A DNA stretch of 64,000 nt from Ichthyophis bannanicus (Eukaryota; Chordata; Amphibia; Gymnophiona; Ichthyophiidae): the NCBI GenBank assembly GCA_033557465.1, contig CM066032.1:1313444191-1313508190 (forward strand), in the 5' to 3' direction. Below the pieces are notes generated by a model, which worked only from the letters and a program-made list of their open reading frames with translations, did not search any database and had not been told where the DNA came from. Below are positions 1 to 11,350 of the stretch, piece after piece (the first letter of the stretch is position 1; each line of letters opens with the position of its first letter). Both the position numbers and the translations under genes were made by a program.

Positions 1-1188
1 ATGCAGTTGTACATACAGCAAGATGTCCCTCTCCTACACCTACCTAACATACCTTGTCAGACAAGTATGACACAGAGCCTGCAGAGATCTAAGCAGACAT
101 AGGCATACCCCAGCTCATGCCTGCATGCAGCCTGACAATGACCACATATATACACATGGAGTGATGCACCCACCCTCTCACATGGTTGCTCTTTGGCTCC
201 CAACACATGGTCACTGTGTATGAGAACAAAGGGTAATGGGTTCAAGACCAGCCTGTGAATAAAGAATGATGTGTCCAGGTGTGTTAACTTTATCCTACAT
301 TTTCATATCTGTATCTGCAGGTGCAACCCTCCCCATCTCATCCAGCATGAGTCCTCACACTCTCCAGCATCACTGAGAAGCTGCACCAACACCAGCTGGA
401 TTGGAGAGAGTGTTAATAGCACCCACACACTGAGCGGGTGTTAACAATGTCCAAGAATAAGAGGAAGCATTGGATATCCAGAGATTCCCCTTTCCTTGAC
501 AGCACATGCCTCTGCTAAGTACTCACACTGGCCAGGTCCTTGGACAGTGAGAAGCTGCAGTAATACTGGTTATTTACCCTCACACACACACACACACACA
601 CAGTGGGCATTGAAAATGTCCAAGTATTAAAGGAGGCCTAAGGGCCAAGTAAGAATGCCTACTTACACCTCAGTAGGGTCATGTCTTTGTGTGTGTATGT
701 GTGTCCAGAGGACTGTGAGCTGCAGCAATGGACTGTGCGTGAGTGTGATGCCCAGGTTTTATGGATATGCATACAACATGCTGCACGGTCAGCTATTCTG
801 CAACTCCGCATACTGTTTGAGACTCCATTTATGAGCAGAAGGTTAGTTTCTAGTAAGTAGTTGCAACCTGTGGGAGTCACTGGCTGACTAGCTGTCCCTG
901 TACATGTGTTGTCCCCAAAGCTGTGAGCCTTAAATGTATTCCCAGTTACACCATCCTCAAGCCCCATCCCCACAACATGTCTCTCTCCACGTACCTCTGA
1001 AAATGACACTGCTGTACAGCTCCCATAACGTGTGCTGAATTGACTGGAATGAGCTGAGAGGACAAAGCTTCACCAGGGAGAATTCCATTACATGTGTATG
1101 TGCAGCAACTCTCACTTCTGACTGAGCCTCCAGGCCTCAGGGCACACCTGTCTGCACAGGTGAGAGGTCTGATTAATGGCAACTGCCA
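1..1188. other. Unassigned stretch with a short CA tract
   Basis: I recognise no gene or mobile element here. The stretch contains a short (CA)n microsatellite at about 583-602. The short open frames lack recognisable motifs and look like chance frames. The base composition resembles the other unassigned stretches at 4-6 kb and 35.6-37.8 kb, so old decayed repeats are likely, but this is only an impression. Confidence 0.5.
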
Positions 1189-1466
1189 TAATAGAAACAT
1201 AGAAACATGACAACAGAAAAAGACTACATGGCCTATCTAGTCTGTCCTTCCATATCAACCACTACAACATTCCCCTTTTTTCCTTTACAGATCCTCTGTG
1301 TTTGTCTCATGCTTCTTTGAATTCAGATACTGTCCTCATCTCTACCACCTCCACTGGAAGACTATTCCATGGATCCACCACTCTTCCCGTAAAGAAATAT
1401 TTCCGCATATCACTCCTGAATTTATCCCCTTTCACCCTCATACCATGTCCCCTCATAGCAGTATAA
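1189..1466 (-). mobile_element. CR1-type LINE, 3' end fragment
   Basis: Read on the minus strand, this ends in the sequence ATGTTTCTATGTTTCTAT, the short-repeat 3' terminus typical of CR1-group LINEs. The same block recurs at 6318-6980 and 44466-45990, where reverse transcriptase coding sequence precedes it. This copy keeps only the 3' untranslated region and the last few codons, as expected for 5'-truncated LINE insertions. It has no coding capacity. Confidence 0.75.
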
Positions 1467-1849
1467 TAGCTGTATCCATGGCAACAGTGTCACCCCCCTT
1501 GGTACAGCTGCAGCCTATTGGGAGCTACACTGTAAGCTCACATGAAGGGCTGCCCTCTGTGAATGTCCAATTGAGTCACTTAGTTGGTGAGACAGGAAAG
1601 ATTTTGTGATGTTGCTGCATGCAGTTACATGACACCATCCAGACCCGATTGACATTGCAGCAAGAAGTGGGCAGGTAAGCTCCCCCCCCCTCCCCATCCC
1701 AAAGGCCAATCAATCCCTCCACCAGGAAGTTTAAAGGTGTGAACGCGATCAGGCGTGTCCGTGCCAGAGGGCCCTTTGGTGTAGCCCTTAGGCGGGGAGC
1801 TAAACAGGCCTGCATGAAAGAACAATGAAAGACCTTTAAAACAACATTA
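1467..1849. other. Unassigned, possibly the L2-like 5' region
   Basis: No confident assignment. The GC-richer segment from about 1690 onward leads directly into the L2-like element and could be its 5' untranslated region. This is inferred from position only. Confidence 0.35.
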
Positions 1850-2315
1850 CTGCAGGAGACAACACACTAACAGCTTTGAGTGAATTCAGCATAACCTGAA
1901 GATCATTTTAACCCAATATAATAGCGGAATAGCCCTTAATCCCAGCACAAGCTGTTTCAAAGAACGGCAATAGCCATTCAACACTTCAAAAGGCACAGAA
2001 AAATCAAACACCAAAGCGGCTCAGAAAACATCTCCAGTGATGACTCCATTTACCATCCCGATAACACTTTGCCTCACCTCACTTCTCATGCCCATGACAC
2101 CATTAAACTTTACCCCTGCATACATACTAATCATCCATTCACACCCTCTCATTACACCCCCCAACTATCAAAGAAGCAAACCCAGACACACACATCACAT
2201 CATTCAAATCAAAACCTAAGTGCCCACAAATATATTGCCATCACTAAAACATTTAGGGGAAGTCTCCCCTCTGAAATATACCCTCCTCAATGCCCAATCT
2301 GCAAGAAACAAGATA

Positions 2316-3248
2316 CAGTCAAACCTCGGTTTTCATGATTAATCCGTTCGAAAAAGTCTGACTAAAACCGAAACGTATTAAAACTGAAGCAATATTTACC
2401 ATAAGAAATAATGTAAATCCAATTAATCCGTTCCAGACACCCAAAAATATTCACAAAAAATACATTTTATAGAGAATAACTATATTTTTACATACAGAAA
2501 ACAATGAGAAATAAATATAAATGACTAATGAAATGGATAAATGAACATTTAACATCACTGAAAGCAAGCTAAGTACAGTACTGTACAGTACAGTATGTTA
2601 GCATCTGGCCTTAGCCACCCCTGACAAGCTGCTGTGCCCAGCTCTCTTCGGAATCACATTGGATTCAGCCCATTAAAATACCTTTACTTTATCTGCTCAA
2701 TGCTTCAGAATGGCAGAAAATCTTAATGATATAGCTTCAGACGTACCCTGCAAGAGAAAGAACTGCCTTCCACATTCATGCAACATCTCCTGCTTACGTT
2801 GACAGCTTTTCTTCCCTGCTACCTCCGAGCCTGAGGGGGCGCTCCAGAGAACGGGCAGGCGGTGGACGAGATCGGGGCCTTCCTCTCTGCGCAATCCTTG
2901 CCTCTCTAACTCTGACCAGGTTCGAGGATGTGTTTCATTTACGTGCTCAGCTGGCTTTCGCTTCTCATCACGCTGGCGATCGGTGAGTCCGGGGGGCAGT
3001 GCTGCCGGGACCGGGTGGGCGTTCTGGCAGTGTATACAGACCGGTGTGCAGCGCAAGTGTGTATGTATTTACAGTACTGTACTTTACGAAAACTGAGGCG
3101 ATGTACGAGAACCGGGACAAAATCTCAGTCAAAAAAGGCGTTGAAAACCGAAGCGATGTATGAGAACCGGGACAAAATCTCAGTCAAAAAAGACGTTGAA
3201 AACCGAAGCGTATGAAAACCGGGGCAAATGAAAACCGAGGTTTGACTG
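2316..3248. mobile_element. Tigger/mariner-like non-autonomous transposon with TA target sites
   Basis: The element is bounded by near-perfect inverted repeats: CAGTCAAACCTCGGTTTTC at the left and its complement at the right. TA dinucleotides flank both ends (2314-2315 and 3249-3250), the target duplication of the Tc1/mariner/pogo superfamily. It splits the L2-like endonuclease frame, and joining the flanks at TA restores that frame. Further copies of the terminal motif (variants of AAAACCGAAGCG and ACAAAATCTCAGTC) recur inside the right end at 3088-3220. I see no transposase frame. The middle (about 2780-3060) is GC-rich and unlike the ends, which suggests captured DNA. Confidence 0.85.
2928..2982 (+). 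other. Exon-like segment inside the Tigger-like element
   Basis: An ATG at 2928 opens an 18-residue, strongly hydrophobic reading (MCFIYVLSWLSLLITLAI) resembling a signal peptide. It is followed immediately by GGTGAGT at 2982-2988, a near-ideal vertebrate 5' splice site. The surrounding GC-rich DNA differs from the transposon ends. A captured first coding exon with its splice donor would look like this, but an 18-codon match could be chance. I cannot name a parent gene. Confidence 0.3.
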
Positions 3249-3955
3249 TACAGCTCTAAATAGATCTTCTAATCGACAACATTGACATCCTCAACATAAC
3301 AGAATCCTGGTTCACAGAGACAGACTCTGTCCTATTAAACCAACTCACCCCACATGACTAACATATTTTCAGCTCCCCAAGGACTCAATGCCGTGGTGGT
3401 GGCATCTGCATTCTAACAAGAAAACATCTCAACTTCCGCACCTTCTCAATAACATCTGATAATGGTCTTGATACATTCACAATAACGAATGGCAGCATGA
3501 CCATCCTCCTACAGATCTCCTAATGCTGGCCCTGATCAATTGGACACAATTCTAGAAGCTATATGCAACAATAACTCACACAAATACTACTTCATGCTAC
3601 TGGGTGACCTCAACCTTGCATCCACAGTACCGAACAAAACAAAATCCTTCCTGAAAGATATGGAATCCCTGCTATTCAGACAACATCACAGAGCTAGCCA
3701 CCAATCAAATCCTCTGTCCCTTCCACAGGCCCCCACCCTTACAAGTTTATTCCCCCCTACATACTCTATCTCCCTTGACCACCTAATGTCATTAATGTAA
3801 CCCTAGATATACTATCTTAAGTTAATGTTAAATGTAACCTCCAAGTTGATTTCCCTATTTCAATGTATAGTGTTCTGTTTCAATGTAAACTGCATTAACC
3901 ATAGAATAAAACTATATAGAAAACCCGCTAATTAATTAAATAAATAAATAAATAA

Positions 3956-6317
3956 ATGCAGTTTGCTCTTGTCCTAAGCTGTAATCACAGAGTGCAATCT
4001 GGGAGTCTCTTAGCTACATGCACAGTATGCATATGCAATACAGGCATGTCTGTCTCATGCACATCTGCACACAATAAGCACTATCTATAGATCATTGAAG
4101 ACAGCATTCAGCAGTACGTTACATCTTGCTCCAAAAGAACAACCTGCCTTATGTTTACAGAGACAACATGCATTAGTTTGCCTGATTGCTACAGTGGGAC
4201 ACTGATCTCTGAATGGTGCGTGCACAAGTTCAGCAGGAGGAATTAGCCACAGGATGTCATGTTGGTCTCTGCATATGGGAAGCCAGTGCCTGGAAGTGAA
4301 TGGGGGAAACAGTCCCATACAAGTTTTGAATGTGCCCCTGATAGTTGGAATTGCCAGCCAGAGGCTATGTTCAGATGCACAGAAGCTATAAGGGCCTACT
4401 CAGTCTCTGCAGGTTTCACATCAGAGGCCCTGCATGACAGCCTCAGCCACTGTCCGTGGGCAACAAGTGTGACAGTCACAAGGATGTTGTTAGAGTACAA
4501 AGAGGCTGAGGATGGCAGCGTATGTGTAGTCATCCTGTACCAATATCTAACCTCATATCCAACCTGCCATGCCTCCACATGCTCTTAGGGGAGTGGGGAA
4601 CTGTGTCCAAAGCATAGGAGAGCGTATGTGCTGCACTGTCATTTTTGCAGTGTCCATGGCCAGGGACTTGACATAATATGGGAGTATGAGCATGGCACTA
4701 TACTCACAATGCAAGTACTATGCCGAGCCTTAGCAGCAAATTTGAGAGAATGATATACTCCCCATGCCCTGGCTTAGAAGTGAACTACACAATTGTCATG
4801 GTATGCGCAAAACTAACCCATTTGGAGAAACTGCCCCAAAAGCTGTGTAGGGGGACACAGTCTTCTGGTATGTAACAGATGGAGGCCACTGTGGGCCAAC
4901 ATGCACTGGCAGCCTGTTTCTGGGTCAGTGTCCAGTGCTCTTTGCATTGTATTAGCTGTCCCCAAGTTTAAACTAAAAGAGTACACAATTGAAGAGCAGA
5001 GGATTCTGGGTATTGCCAAAAACAAAGCAGTTTGCACAGGATGTACATGAGTCAGAGGTTACGTAAACGGTTGAACCATCTTAACATGGGTCTGGCATGA
5101 ACCTGGCCTGAGTATACACATCTGTTCATGCTGAGAGGCCACTCTCATTCTGTCTGAGCTGTGATCATGTCACGGCTATATATCCATATAGCCCAATCTA
5201 AGGTTAAGCTGTGGTGATATGGTACTGTTTTTTATGGTAGTCCAGTCACTTACCAGGCTGCTGGATGTGCTACTGTGTGTACAAAGCCAATATTTTTGTG
5301 CTAGTTATGGGTGCATGCAGTGGGTGGGGACTAGTAGATCTGGCACAGATGGCATGTGAGTGGCTGACACAACCCAGTGTCGCAAAACATACAGGATCTA
5401 GCTGAATAAATGTCTCAGAAAGAAAGACCAGCTTTTCTAAGGCTGCCTGAAACATGCTGGTGACTAGAATTTTGGCAGGCCATGCTGGTTGGCATCAGCA
5501 CCCCCTTTCTGTCTATGCACTACTCACTGCATTCAGGTTCCTTGAAAACAGCTGCCCAAGGCCTAGAACCTAATATAAGATGTTATATGAGAGTCCTTGG
5601 CCAACAGGTGCAAAACACTGGCCTGATGGTGCATACCACTCCAACATGCTGCAGATGTGCAGAGTATAAGACTGCTAGCATGACGTACCGCACTCAACAC
5701 CTGCAGCATTCTGGCAGTGGAATATATCTGCTTCAGAACCTGGAGAGACCATCTACTGCAGTGCTTGGTCTGGGGACCAGGTGATGTGTGCCATTCCTCA
5801 CATTCAGGGTGGCTGATGAAAAAGGACTCGTACATGTGGCGGCTGTTATGTCCATGAAGCACACAGTATGTCTGCAATTACAAAGCTGATGTGATGGATT
5901 GCTGCATTTGCCATAGGGACAGCCATAGTGGTGACTCTGATCAATGGAGCATTGCCTAGTACCTGCATGTCATGTATGATGATGGAGCAAGTGTGCACGG
6001 CCCCCCCGGAGAGGACAGGATGGTCTGCGATGGACCTCATGGGTCATGAATGAGGTTTGAGTTTGGTGTATGTGCAAAAGTACTTATCTTGTAGTGTACA
6101 GCAGGACACAAGGGAATGCACACCTTACACATGTGCTGCCTCAGGGATTAGGGCAAACACTGCAGCCCAGCAGACCTCTGTGTGTGAGTGTTGTGTGGCT
6201 TAGGAGGTACAGTGGAGGGAAGAGCATCTTGCCCTCACACATGACTTGGCCTTTGGACAGGAGATTAATAATGCTGCTACGTGTCTGTTATGCAGATGCA
6301 GTACTGAGTGTCCAGTG
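3956..6317. other. Unassigned stretch
   Basis: I found no recognisable gene, LINE domain or terminal inverted repeat. The short open frames carry no motifs. A C-run lies at 6000-6007. The stretch is probably old repeat-derived or unique spacer DNA. Confidence 0.45.
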
Positions 6318-6980
6318 CAGTCATAGAAGCATAGGCCATTTGTCTTTTTCTGCCATCATGTTTCTATCTAGTCTGCCATTCCATATCAACTACAATATTC
6401 CCTTTTTTTTTTCCTTTAGAGAGCCTCTGTGTTTGTCCCATGCCTTTTTTGGATTCAGATACTGTCCTCATCTCTAATACCTCCACTGGGAGAACAGTCC
6501 ACACATCTACCACTCTCTGTAAAGAAATATTTCTGCATATTACTCCTGAGTCCATCCCCGTTCACCCTCATCTTATGTCCTCTTGTAGCAGAGCTTGGTT
6601 TCAATAAAAAGATGCTCTCCTCTCGTGCATTTATGCCACGGAGTTATTTAAACATCTCTATCATTTCTCCTCTACCCCACATTTCCTCTAAAGTATACAT
6701 ATTAACATCTTTAAGTCTGTCTCCATATGCTTTATAATGAAGACCCCTAACCATTTTAATAGCCGCCCTCTGCACCGACTCCATCCTGTTTATAGTCTTT
6801 TTTAGGTGTGATCTCCAGAATTGCACACAATATTCCAAATGAGATTGCCCCAGAGACTTGTATAGAGGTACTATCACCTCCTTTTTTTCTGCTGGCCATT
6901 CCTTTCCCTGTGCACCCAAGCATCCTTCTGGCTTTGGTCATCATCTGTTCTAACTGTTTAGCCACTTTATGTTTCTACTT
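6318..6980 (-). mobile_element. CR1-type LINE, reverse transcriptase C-terminus and 3' end
   Basis: On the minus strand the reading at 6919-6644 contains the typical end of the CR1-group reverse transcriptase ([24 protein letters not shown], with the HLEYCVQFW signature). The 3' untranslated region follows, down to about 6320. The copy is homologous to 44466-45110. It is 5'-truncated and holds stops, so it is inactive. It is abutted at about 6980-7000 by L1-like sequence. Confidence 0.8.
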
Positions 6981-6999
6981 TTTTTTATTTATGAATTTC

Positions 7000-7740
7000 A
7001 AACTTATCAGCAAGATAATTGCTTAACAGAAATAGCCAAAGAACAAAGGAAATACAGAGATACAAAACATTCCTAGGGTTACCAACTGGCTCCAGATGCG
7101 CCCGACAGGCTTGATCCAGTCCTGTGTTTACCCAATTGCATGCAGGGACATGTAGTCTTGCTTTTCTTATGGAGTGCAATGGAGAAATCAGAACTACATG
7201 TCCCTGCATGCAATGGGGTAGACCTAGGACTGGATCAAGCTTGTCGGGCGCATCTGGAGCCAGTTGGCAACCCTAAACATTCCATTACCAAGAAAATAGA
7301 AACAACGGCCCTTTAGTCCACAAATTACAGGAGTGTGGTCTCAAAACAGCTAGAAACAAAAGAAAATTGTTCAAGGAACTAATAAGCAGATACAAGTAGA
7401 CCTCGCCCAACCCTACTTCTATGAGGATGTTTAACCCATTTTATTGAAGGGGAGAGGAGATTACCACAGTTCTTGCTGAAATAAATGCAGACAAATGTGA
7501 TGGCCCAAAAAAAAGATAAACTGACTACCTTGATATACCACAAGACACTTACACAGATAGCGCAAGAGAAAAGTGGCCCCCAGATTTAAAATCTGGGCTC
7601 GAAGCAACAAGAATTGTTTCCTCTGTTTCTGGGTGGTTCTAGCTCCATCCAGAAAGATTTGCATCTTGCAGTAACAAAACAAAACTTACCTATACTTAAA
7701 AAGCATTTTGAGAAGCCAGTCCTGGCCTGAGTCCAGTCTT
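7000..7740 (-). mobile_element. L1-like LINE ORF1 fragment
   Basis: The minus-strand reading at 7682-7461 (QKQRKQFLLLRAQILNLG, then YLCKCLVVYQGSQFIFF) matches, in order and spacing, a second fragment at 10683-10453 (TQKNCILLLAMNQEPKALD, then YPCKCIVRYVEVGYI). Both resemble the C-terminal region of L1/Tx1-type ORF1 proteins, the RNA-binding chaperone of those LINEs. The copy is split by the foldback MITE at 7074-7274. The family assignment rests on my memory of this domain, so L1-like is meant loosely. Confidence 0.5.
7074..7274. mobile_element. Foldback MITE with 9-bp target duplications
   Basis: Nearly the whole element is one inverted repeat. The left arm starts AGGGTTACCAACTGGCTCC and the right arm, read in reverse, starts AGGGTTGCCAACTGGCTCC. 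The arms run about 80 bases with only a few differences, around a loop of roughly 40 bases. The nine bases AAACATTCC occur immediately outside both ends (7065-7073 and 7275-7283), so this is a real insertion. A 9-bp duplication suggests a Mutator-like or related mobilising transposase. If the leading T is instead part of a TA duplication, a mariner-type origin is the alternative. Confidence 0.8.
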
Positions 7741-7776
7741 AAATGGTTTATATTGTAGCTTCATTGTATGACAGAG

Positions 7777-8048
7777 GGAGGAGTGGCTCAGTGGTTTGGA
7801 CAGATTACCTCAGGCCAGAAGGCTGGGGTTCAATTCCCACATGGGGACAAGCAACTTTAGGCTGGAGGGACTGGGGTCTCTAGTCCCACAGCCACTCCTT
7901 GTGGCTTTGGGCAAGTCACTTAATCCTCTATTGCCTCAGGTGCACTTAGATTGTGAGCCCTTCAGGGACAAGGGAATAAAAAGTACCGGTTAGTATACAT
8001 GTAAACAGCACTGATTCTAAATAGCACAGTTTAAAAAATAAATAAATA
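7777..8048 (+). mobile_element. tRNA-derived CORE-type SINE
   Basis: A pol III promoter is visible, with an A-box-like TGGCTCAGTGG near 7784 and a B-box GGTTCAATTCC at 7827-7837. Next comes a MIR-like core, CTTTGGGCAAGTCACTTAAT. The element ends in an A-rich (AAAT)n tail near 8030-8048. Relatives in the window lie at 8700, 27432, 40402 and 40787. SINEs encode no protein and depend on a partner LINE. Confidence 0.75.
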
Positions 8049-8049
8049 A

Positions 8050-8695
8050 AATGTCACCTAATCTTTCTACTTTTAGATGGCATAAAGAACGACCTACGTT
8101 TACCAATTCCATTCATTAATTTATAGACCACTATCATATCTCTCCTCAACCGTCTCTTTTCCAGGTTGAAGAGCCCTTTCCTTGTAGGGGTATCCTTCCA
8201 TCTACTTTACCATTTTAGTGGCTCTTCTCTGTTCCTTTTCTAATTCCGCTATATCCTTTATAAGATATGGCAATCAAAAATGCACACAATATTCAAGGTG
8301 CGATCACACCATGGAACGATACAGAGGCATTATAATATCCTTGGTTTTATTCTCCATTCCTTTCCTTATGATTTCTAGAATTCTATTTGCTTTCTTGGCC
8401 GCCGCTAAATACTGGATTGTGTAACCGTAGTTTGGATTGTTCTTTCCTAGGTGCAGAACTTTGCACTTTTCTACATTAAATTTCATCGGCCATTTGGACA
8501 TTCAGTCTTTCATTTTATCATGGTCCTCTTGCAATGTTTCACAATCCTCTTGTGTTTTAACAACTTTGAATAATTGTGTGTCATTTGCAAATTTGATCTC
8601 CCCACTTGTTCCCATTTCCAGGTCATTTATGAATATGTTAAAAGCAGTGGGCCCTTCACAGATCCCTGGGTTACTCTACTATTCACCTTTCAGAA
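8050..8695 (-). mobile_element. CR1-type LINE, reverse transcriptase fragment
   Basis: The minus strand carries the second half of a CR1-group reverse transcriptase. It includes KMKFNV-type and VLHLGKNNPNYGYTIQ wording at 8501-8304 and RSMVRS/EYCVHF-like wording near 8300. It aligns along its length with 51600-52320. The frame is broken and the 3' end is missing. The CORE-SINE at 8700-8943 lies directly at its edge. Confidence 0.8.
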
Positions 8696-8699
8696 TAGG

Positions 8700-8943
8700 G
8701 GACCTTATTTACATTCTCTTATATACTGCACTATTCTGCATCAGTGTGGTTTACATTGAACAAACTGAAATTACATTGAACAGGGCATTATAACTTGGAG
8801 ATAACTATTTTACAGGGAACATGGGCTATGGAGGGTTAAGTGGCTTGCCCAAGACCACAAGGAGCACCTGTGGGACTAGAAACCTCAGTCCTTCTGGCCT
8901 GAAGTACCTTGCCCCAACCACTAGGCCACTCCTCCACTCCACT
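8700..8943 (-). mobile_element. CORE-type SINE, minus strand, internally deleted
   Basis: This is the same family as 27432-27735 and 40787-41045. It has the tail, the ACATTGAACA block, the core GGTTAAGTGGCTTGCCCAAG and the tRNA-like head GGTTGGGGCAAGG (minus strand). The segment containing the B box is missing relative to the 40787 copy, so this copy could not be transcribed from its own promoter. Confidence 0.75.
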
Positions 8944-8944
8944 C

Positions 8945-10025
8945 CTTAGAGGGTGAAGTGGTAAAACAACTGATAGTTCCCTGGTCCTAAGTGTTATCGT
9001 TGGCCCATAACCATTTTTAGGACACCTGGGGGTGGAGAAAACACTAGAGCATGTTTAGCCCAATTTTTATGGCCCGGGAATCCATAAATAGGTGCAAATA
9101 TATTGCAAGTCATGCCCCGCCTGCCAACTTCATAAGCCCGATAGAGTCCGACCTGCCCCTCTAGTGTCTATACTTATCATGGGAACCCTATTTGAAAAAG
9201 TGGCCATGGACCTGGTAGGTTCTTTGGAGTGAACCGCCTGAGGCATCAAGTATATTTTAGTCATGTTACCTGGAGGCCATTGCTCTAATGAATATGAAGG
9301 CTATCATGCTCGTAAATGCCCCCTGGGAAGTATTTTTCATGGGTGGGAATACCCAATCAGATCCTCAGAGATCAAGGAATACCCTTTGTATCCTAGGTAA
9401 CGCGCAAGTGTGTGCCTTGGTGAAGGTCAAGATGCTGCAAACATCAGTATATCACCCACAGAAGGATGGCCTCATTGAGCAATTCAATAAAACCCTGAAA
9501 CAGATATTTAAAAAGTTCATGCAGGGAGACAGGAAGAATCGGGATGTTCCGCTACCCTATTTGTTGTTTGAAATCCATAAGGTACCTCAGAGTTCCACAG
9601 GGTTTTCACCTTTTGAGTTGCTCTTCGGAAGACGGCCAAGAGGCATGTTGGATGTGGTAAGGGAAACCTGGGAAGAAGAACCCCATGCAGGGTGTAATTA
9701 CAAATGCAAGACCAGCTGAAGAAAGCCAGAGAGGTGGCCAAACTCTGTCTGTCTGGAAAAAGCCCAAGCCTAGCAGGCTAGAAGCTATAATTGGGCCTCC
9801 ATGCAGCACACCTTCTGACCAGGAGACAGAGTTTTAGTCTTGCTGCCCTTATCCAAGAGCAAGTTACTCTGTAAATGGCAGGGACCCTATGAGGTCGAAG
9901 AGAAAGTCAATGTCCATATTATGTAATGGTTTTTGAGACTCACCTGAACGCAGACTTCCATTCCTGGGAGGATGTCCAAGGTGAGACAGGTTCTTAATGG
10001 GGTATGGTTGAGCTAAGGAGAAGGG
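8945..10025 (+). pseudogene. Ty3/gypsy integrase remnant
   Basis: Across shifting frames the order is that of a Ty3/gypsy integrase. First comes an HHCC zinc region near 8980-9140 (LAHNH, HLGV-like, then cysteines). Next is VAMDLVG near 9205, containing the first catalytic aspartate. YHPQKDGLIEQFNKTLK at 9450-9510 holds the catalytic glutamate, and a GPY/F motif (WQGPYEV) lies at about 9878-9900. The enzyme joins retrotransposon cDNA to host DNA. The longest clean frame is 9288-9719, and stops and frameshifts elsewhere make it inactive. A purine-rich tract at 10015-10025 directly precedes the 3' LTR, so this is the 3' third of a provirus-like element whose 5' part is absent. Confidence 0.8.
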
Positions 10026-10363
10026 TGTGTGATGGGGTCTATAGAGTATTGCCCATACCTCTCCAGAGGGATTATCAACAGGCCCCTTTAAGAGAACCTA
10101 CAGTCCAGAGTTCAGGGCTGGGAGGGTGTGGCTTCCAGAGAGAGGTTAAAAACCCAGTAGGCTGCAGGAAGGAAAGAGACCCGTGGAGCCAGAGGTCATT
10201 TCCAGGCTAGCCATGTGAAGGAGCTTTAACTGGGTGTGGAGGAAGGGCTGGGAGAACCAGGTTGTGAAAGTTTAACAGCTGGGATAGAATAAAGCTGATA
10301 TTGTTTTCTTGACTGCTGCCTGTTCTGTCTTTTAAAAGAAACCCCTTTCCAGTGCATGCCACA
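10026..10363 (+). repeat. 3' LTR of the gypsy element
   Basis: The segment begins TGTGTGATGG right after the purine tract AAGGAGAAGGG and ends in CCACA, giving TG...CA termini. An AATAAA polyadenylation signal lies near 10289. The 338-base length suits gypsy LTRs. No 5' LTR copy is present in the window, so the boundaries rest on motif logic. Confidence 0.65.
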
Positions 10364-10369
10364 CTACCA

Positions 10370-11350
10370 CAAATAGTAAAAGTCACACTTTATCCAGCAT
10401 ATCCTAACATCCAGTTTCCTCATCTTCCAACTGGGGAGGAGATAAATCTTGGTCAAGTTTCTTCAGCTCTAAAAAAGAACACAGCCATCTGGCTCACAAA
10501 GTACAGTATATATCCCACCTCAACATACCTAACAATACATTTACAAGGGTAGTGAAGGGAAAAAACAGCATCCAATGCCTTAGGTTCTTGGTTCATAGCC
10601 AAGAGTAATATACAATTCTTCTGCGTAGATCTTGCAATGTCAGGAAAAATTCTAATTGGTTGTCCCAAGAAATGTTCTTTCATCTTCTTAAATTACAACC
10701 TTAAAATCATACTCAAATCCTGTTCAAAAGCCAGGCTAACCAACTAAGTAGCTCTTTCTGGAACTTTCACCAAGGCGGACTCTAGTAGTGCAGGTACACA
10801 GAAGGTAGCACCCCCACCTGGCTTTTTTTATTTTATTTGAAAGATAGTATATCTTATTAAGAAGAAGCAAAGCTGCTAGGTGAAATTCCAACACTTCCAT
10901 GAGAAATTTCTTAAAGGAGTCCAGAGGAGACATATTAATTATTTTTGGAAAGTTCAAAATTCTAAGATTCAAATGACAAAATTGATTTTCAGATTCTTCC
11001 ATTTTATGATATATTATAACTTTATCTTTCACAAAAGTATCAGCAACATTTCATGATTCTTGGGCACTGCGTTCTAAAGCCTTGGTCTTATCATTAGTTT
11101 TCTTGGTCAAAGTATCATTTTTGAGACAAATGCCCAACTACTTGGAACCATGATGTAATATCACTGGAGCACTAAGAAACCACAGTTTTTAGTTTTACCA
11201 GCATCTCCAAAATTACTTACAGAGTTGTATCTCAGAGGTTTCCAACACCATTAATGAGGTAAAAGTTTGCTTCTTATCTTACCCGATCTCACAGGTTGAG
11301 CTGCATCACCAGCAAGTCTCTGTCCTGAGTCTAATTTGCCAGAGATGGAA
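10370..11350 (-). mobile_element. L1-like LINE ORF1 remnant
   Basis: Two minus-strand readings are collinear: ENQFCHLNLRILNFPK with SPLDSFKKFLMEVLEF (11032-10736), then GQPIRIFPDIARSTQKN (10683-10453). The RRNNLRI/FPK/FKK..EVL order followed by IRIFPDI resembles the RNA-recognition and C-terminal domains of L1/Tx1-type ORF1 proteins. The frame is interrupted and no reverse transcriptase follows. The fragment shares its C-terminal part with 7682-7461. Confidence 0.55.

Larger units (their letters stand above)
1850..3955 (+). mobile_element. L2-like LINE, endonuclease part fused to its 3' tail
   Basis: After the 2316-3248 insertion is removed, the frame reads into an apurinic-type endonuclease domain. 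Recognisable parts are a leucine-rich start (LLNAQSARNK), an ITESW motif, a triple-glycine RGGGI motif, a VYRSPN-like stretch near 3510 and LLGDLNL near 3600. The reverse transcriptase that should follow is missing. The endonuclease runs almost directly into an L2-type 3' end near 3880-3955, a degenerate hairpin followed by (AAAT)n. The copy is therefore an internal-deletion derivative and cannot move by itself. The L2-clade assignment follows the endonuclease wording and the tail. The 5' edge is uncertain, and several stops and frame changes show it is old. Confidence 0.6.

Noticed and set aside
4259..5784. Several 100-codon frames
   Set aside because: Both strands are about equally open in short pieces and nothing resembles a known domain.
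7777..7850. Genuine tRNA gene
   Set aside because: The A and B boxes are present but a cloverleaf does not close, and the sequence continues into a SINE core and tail.
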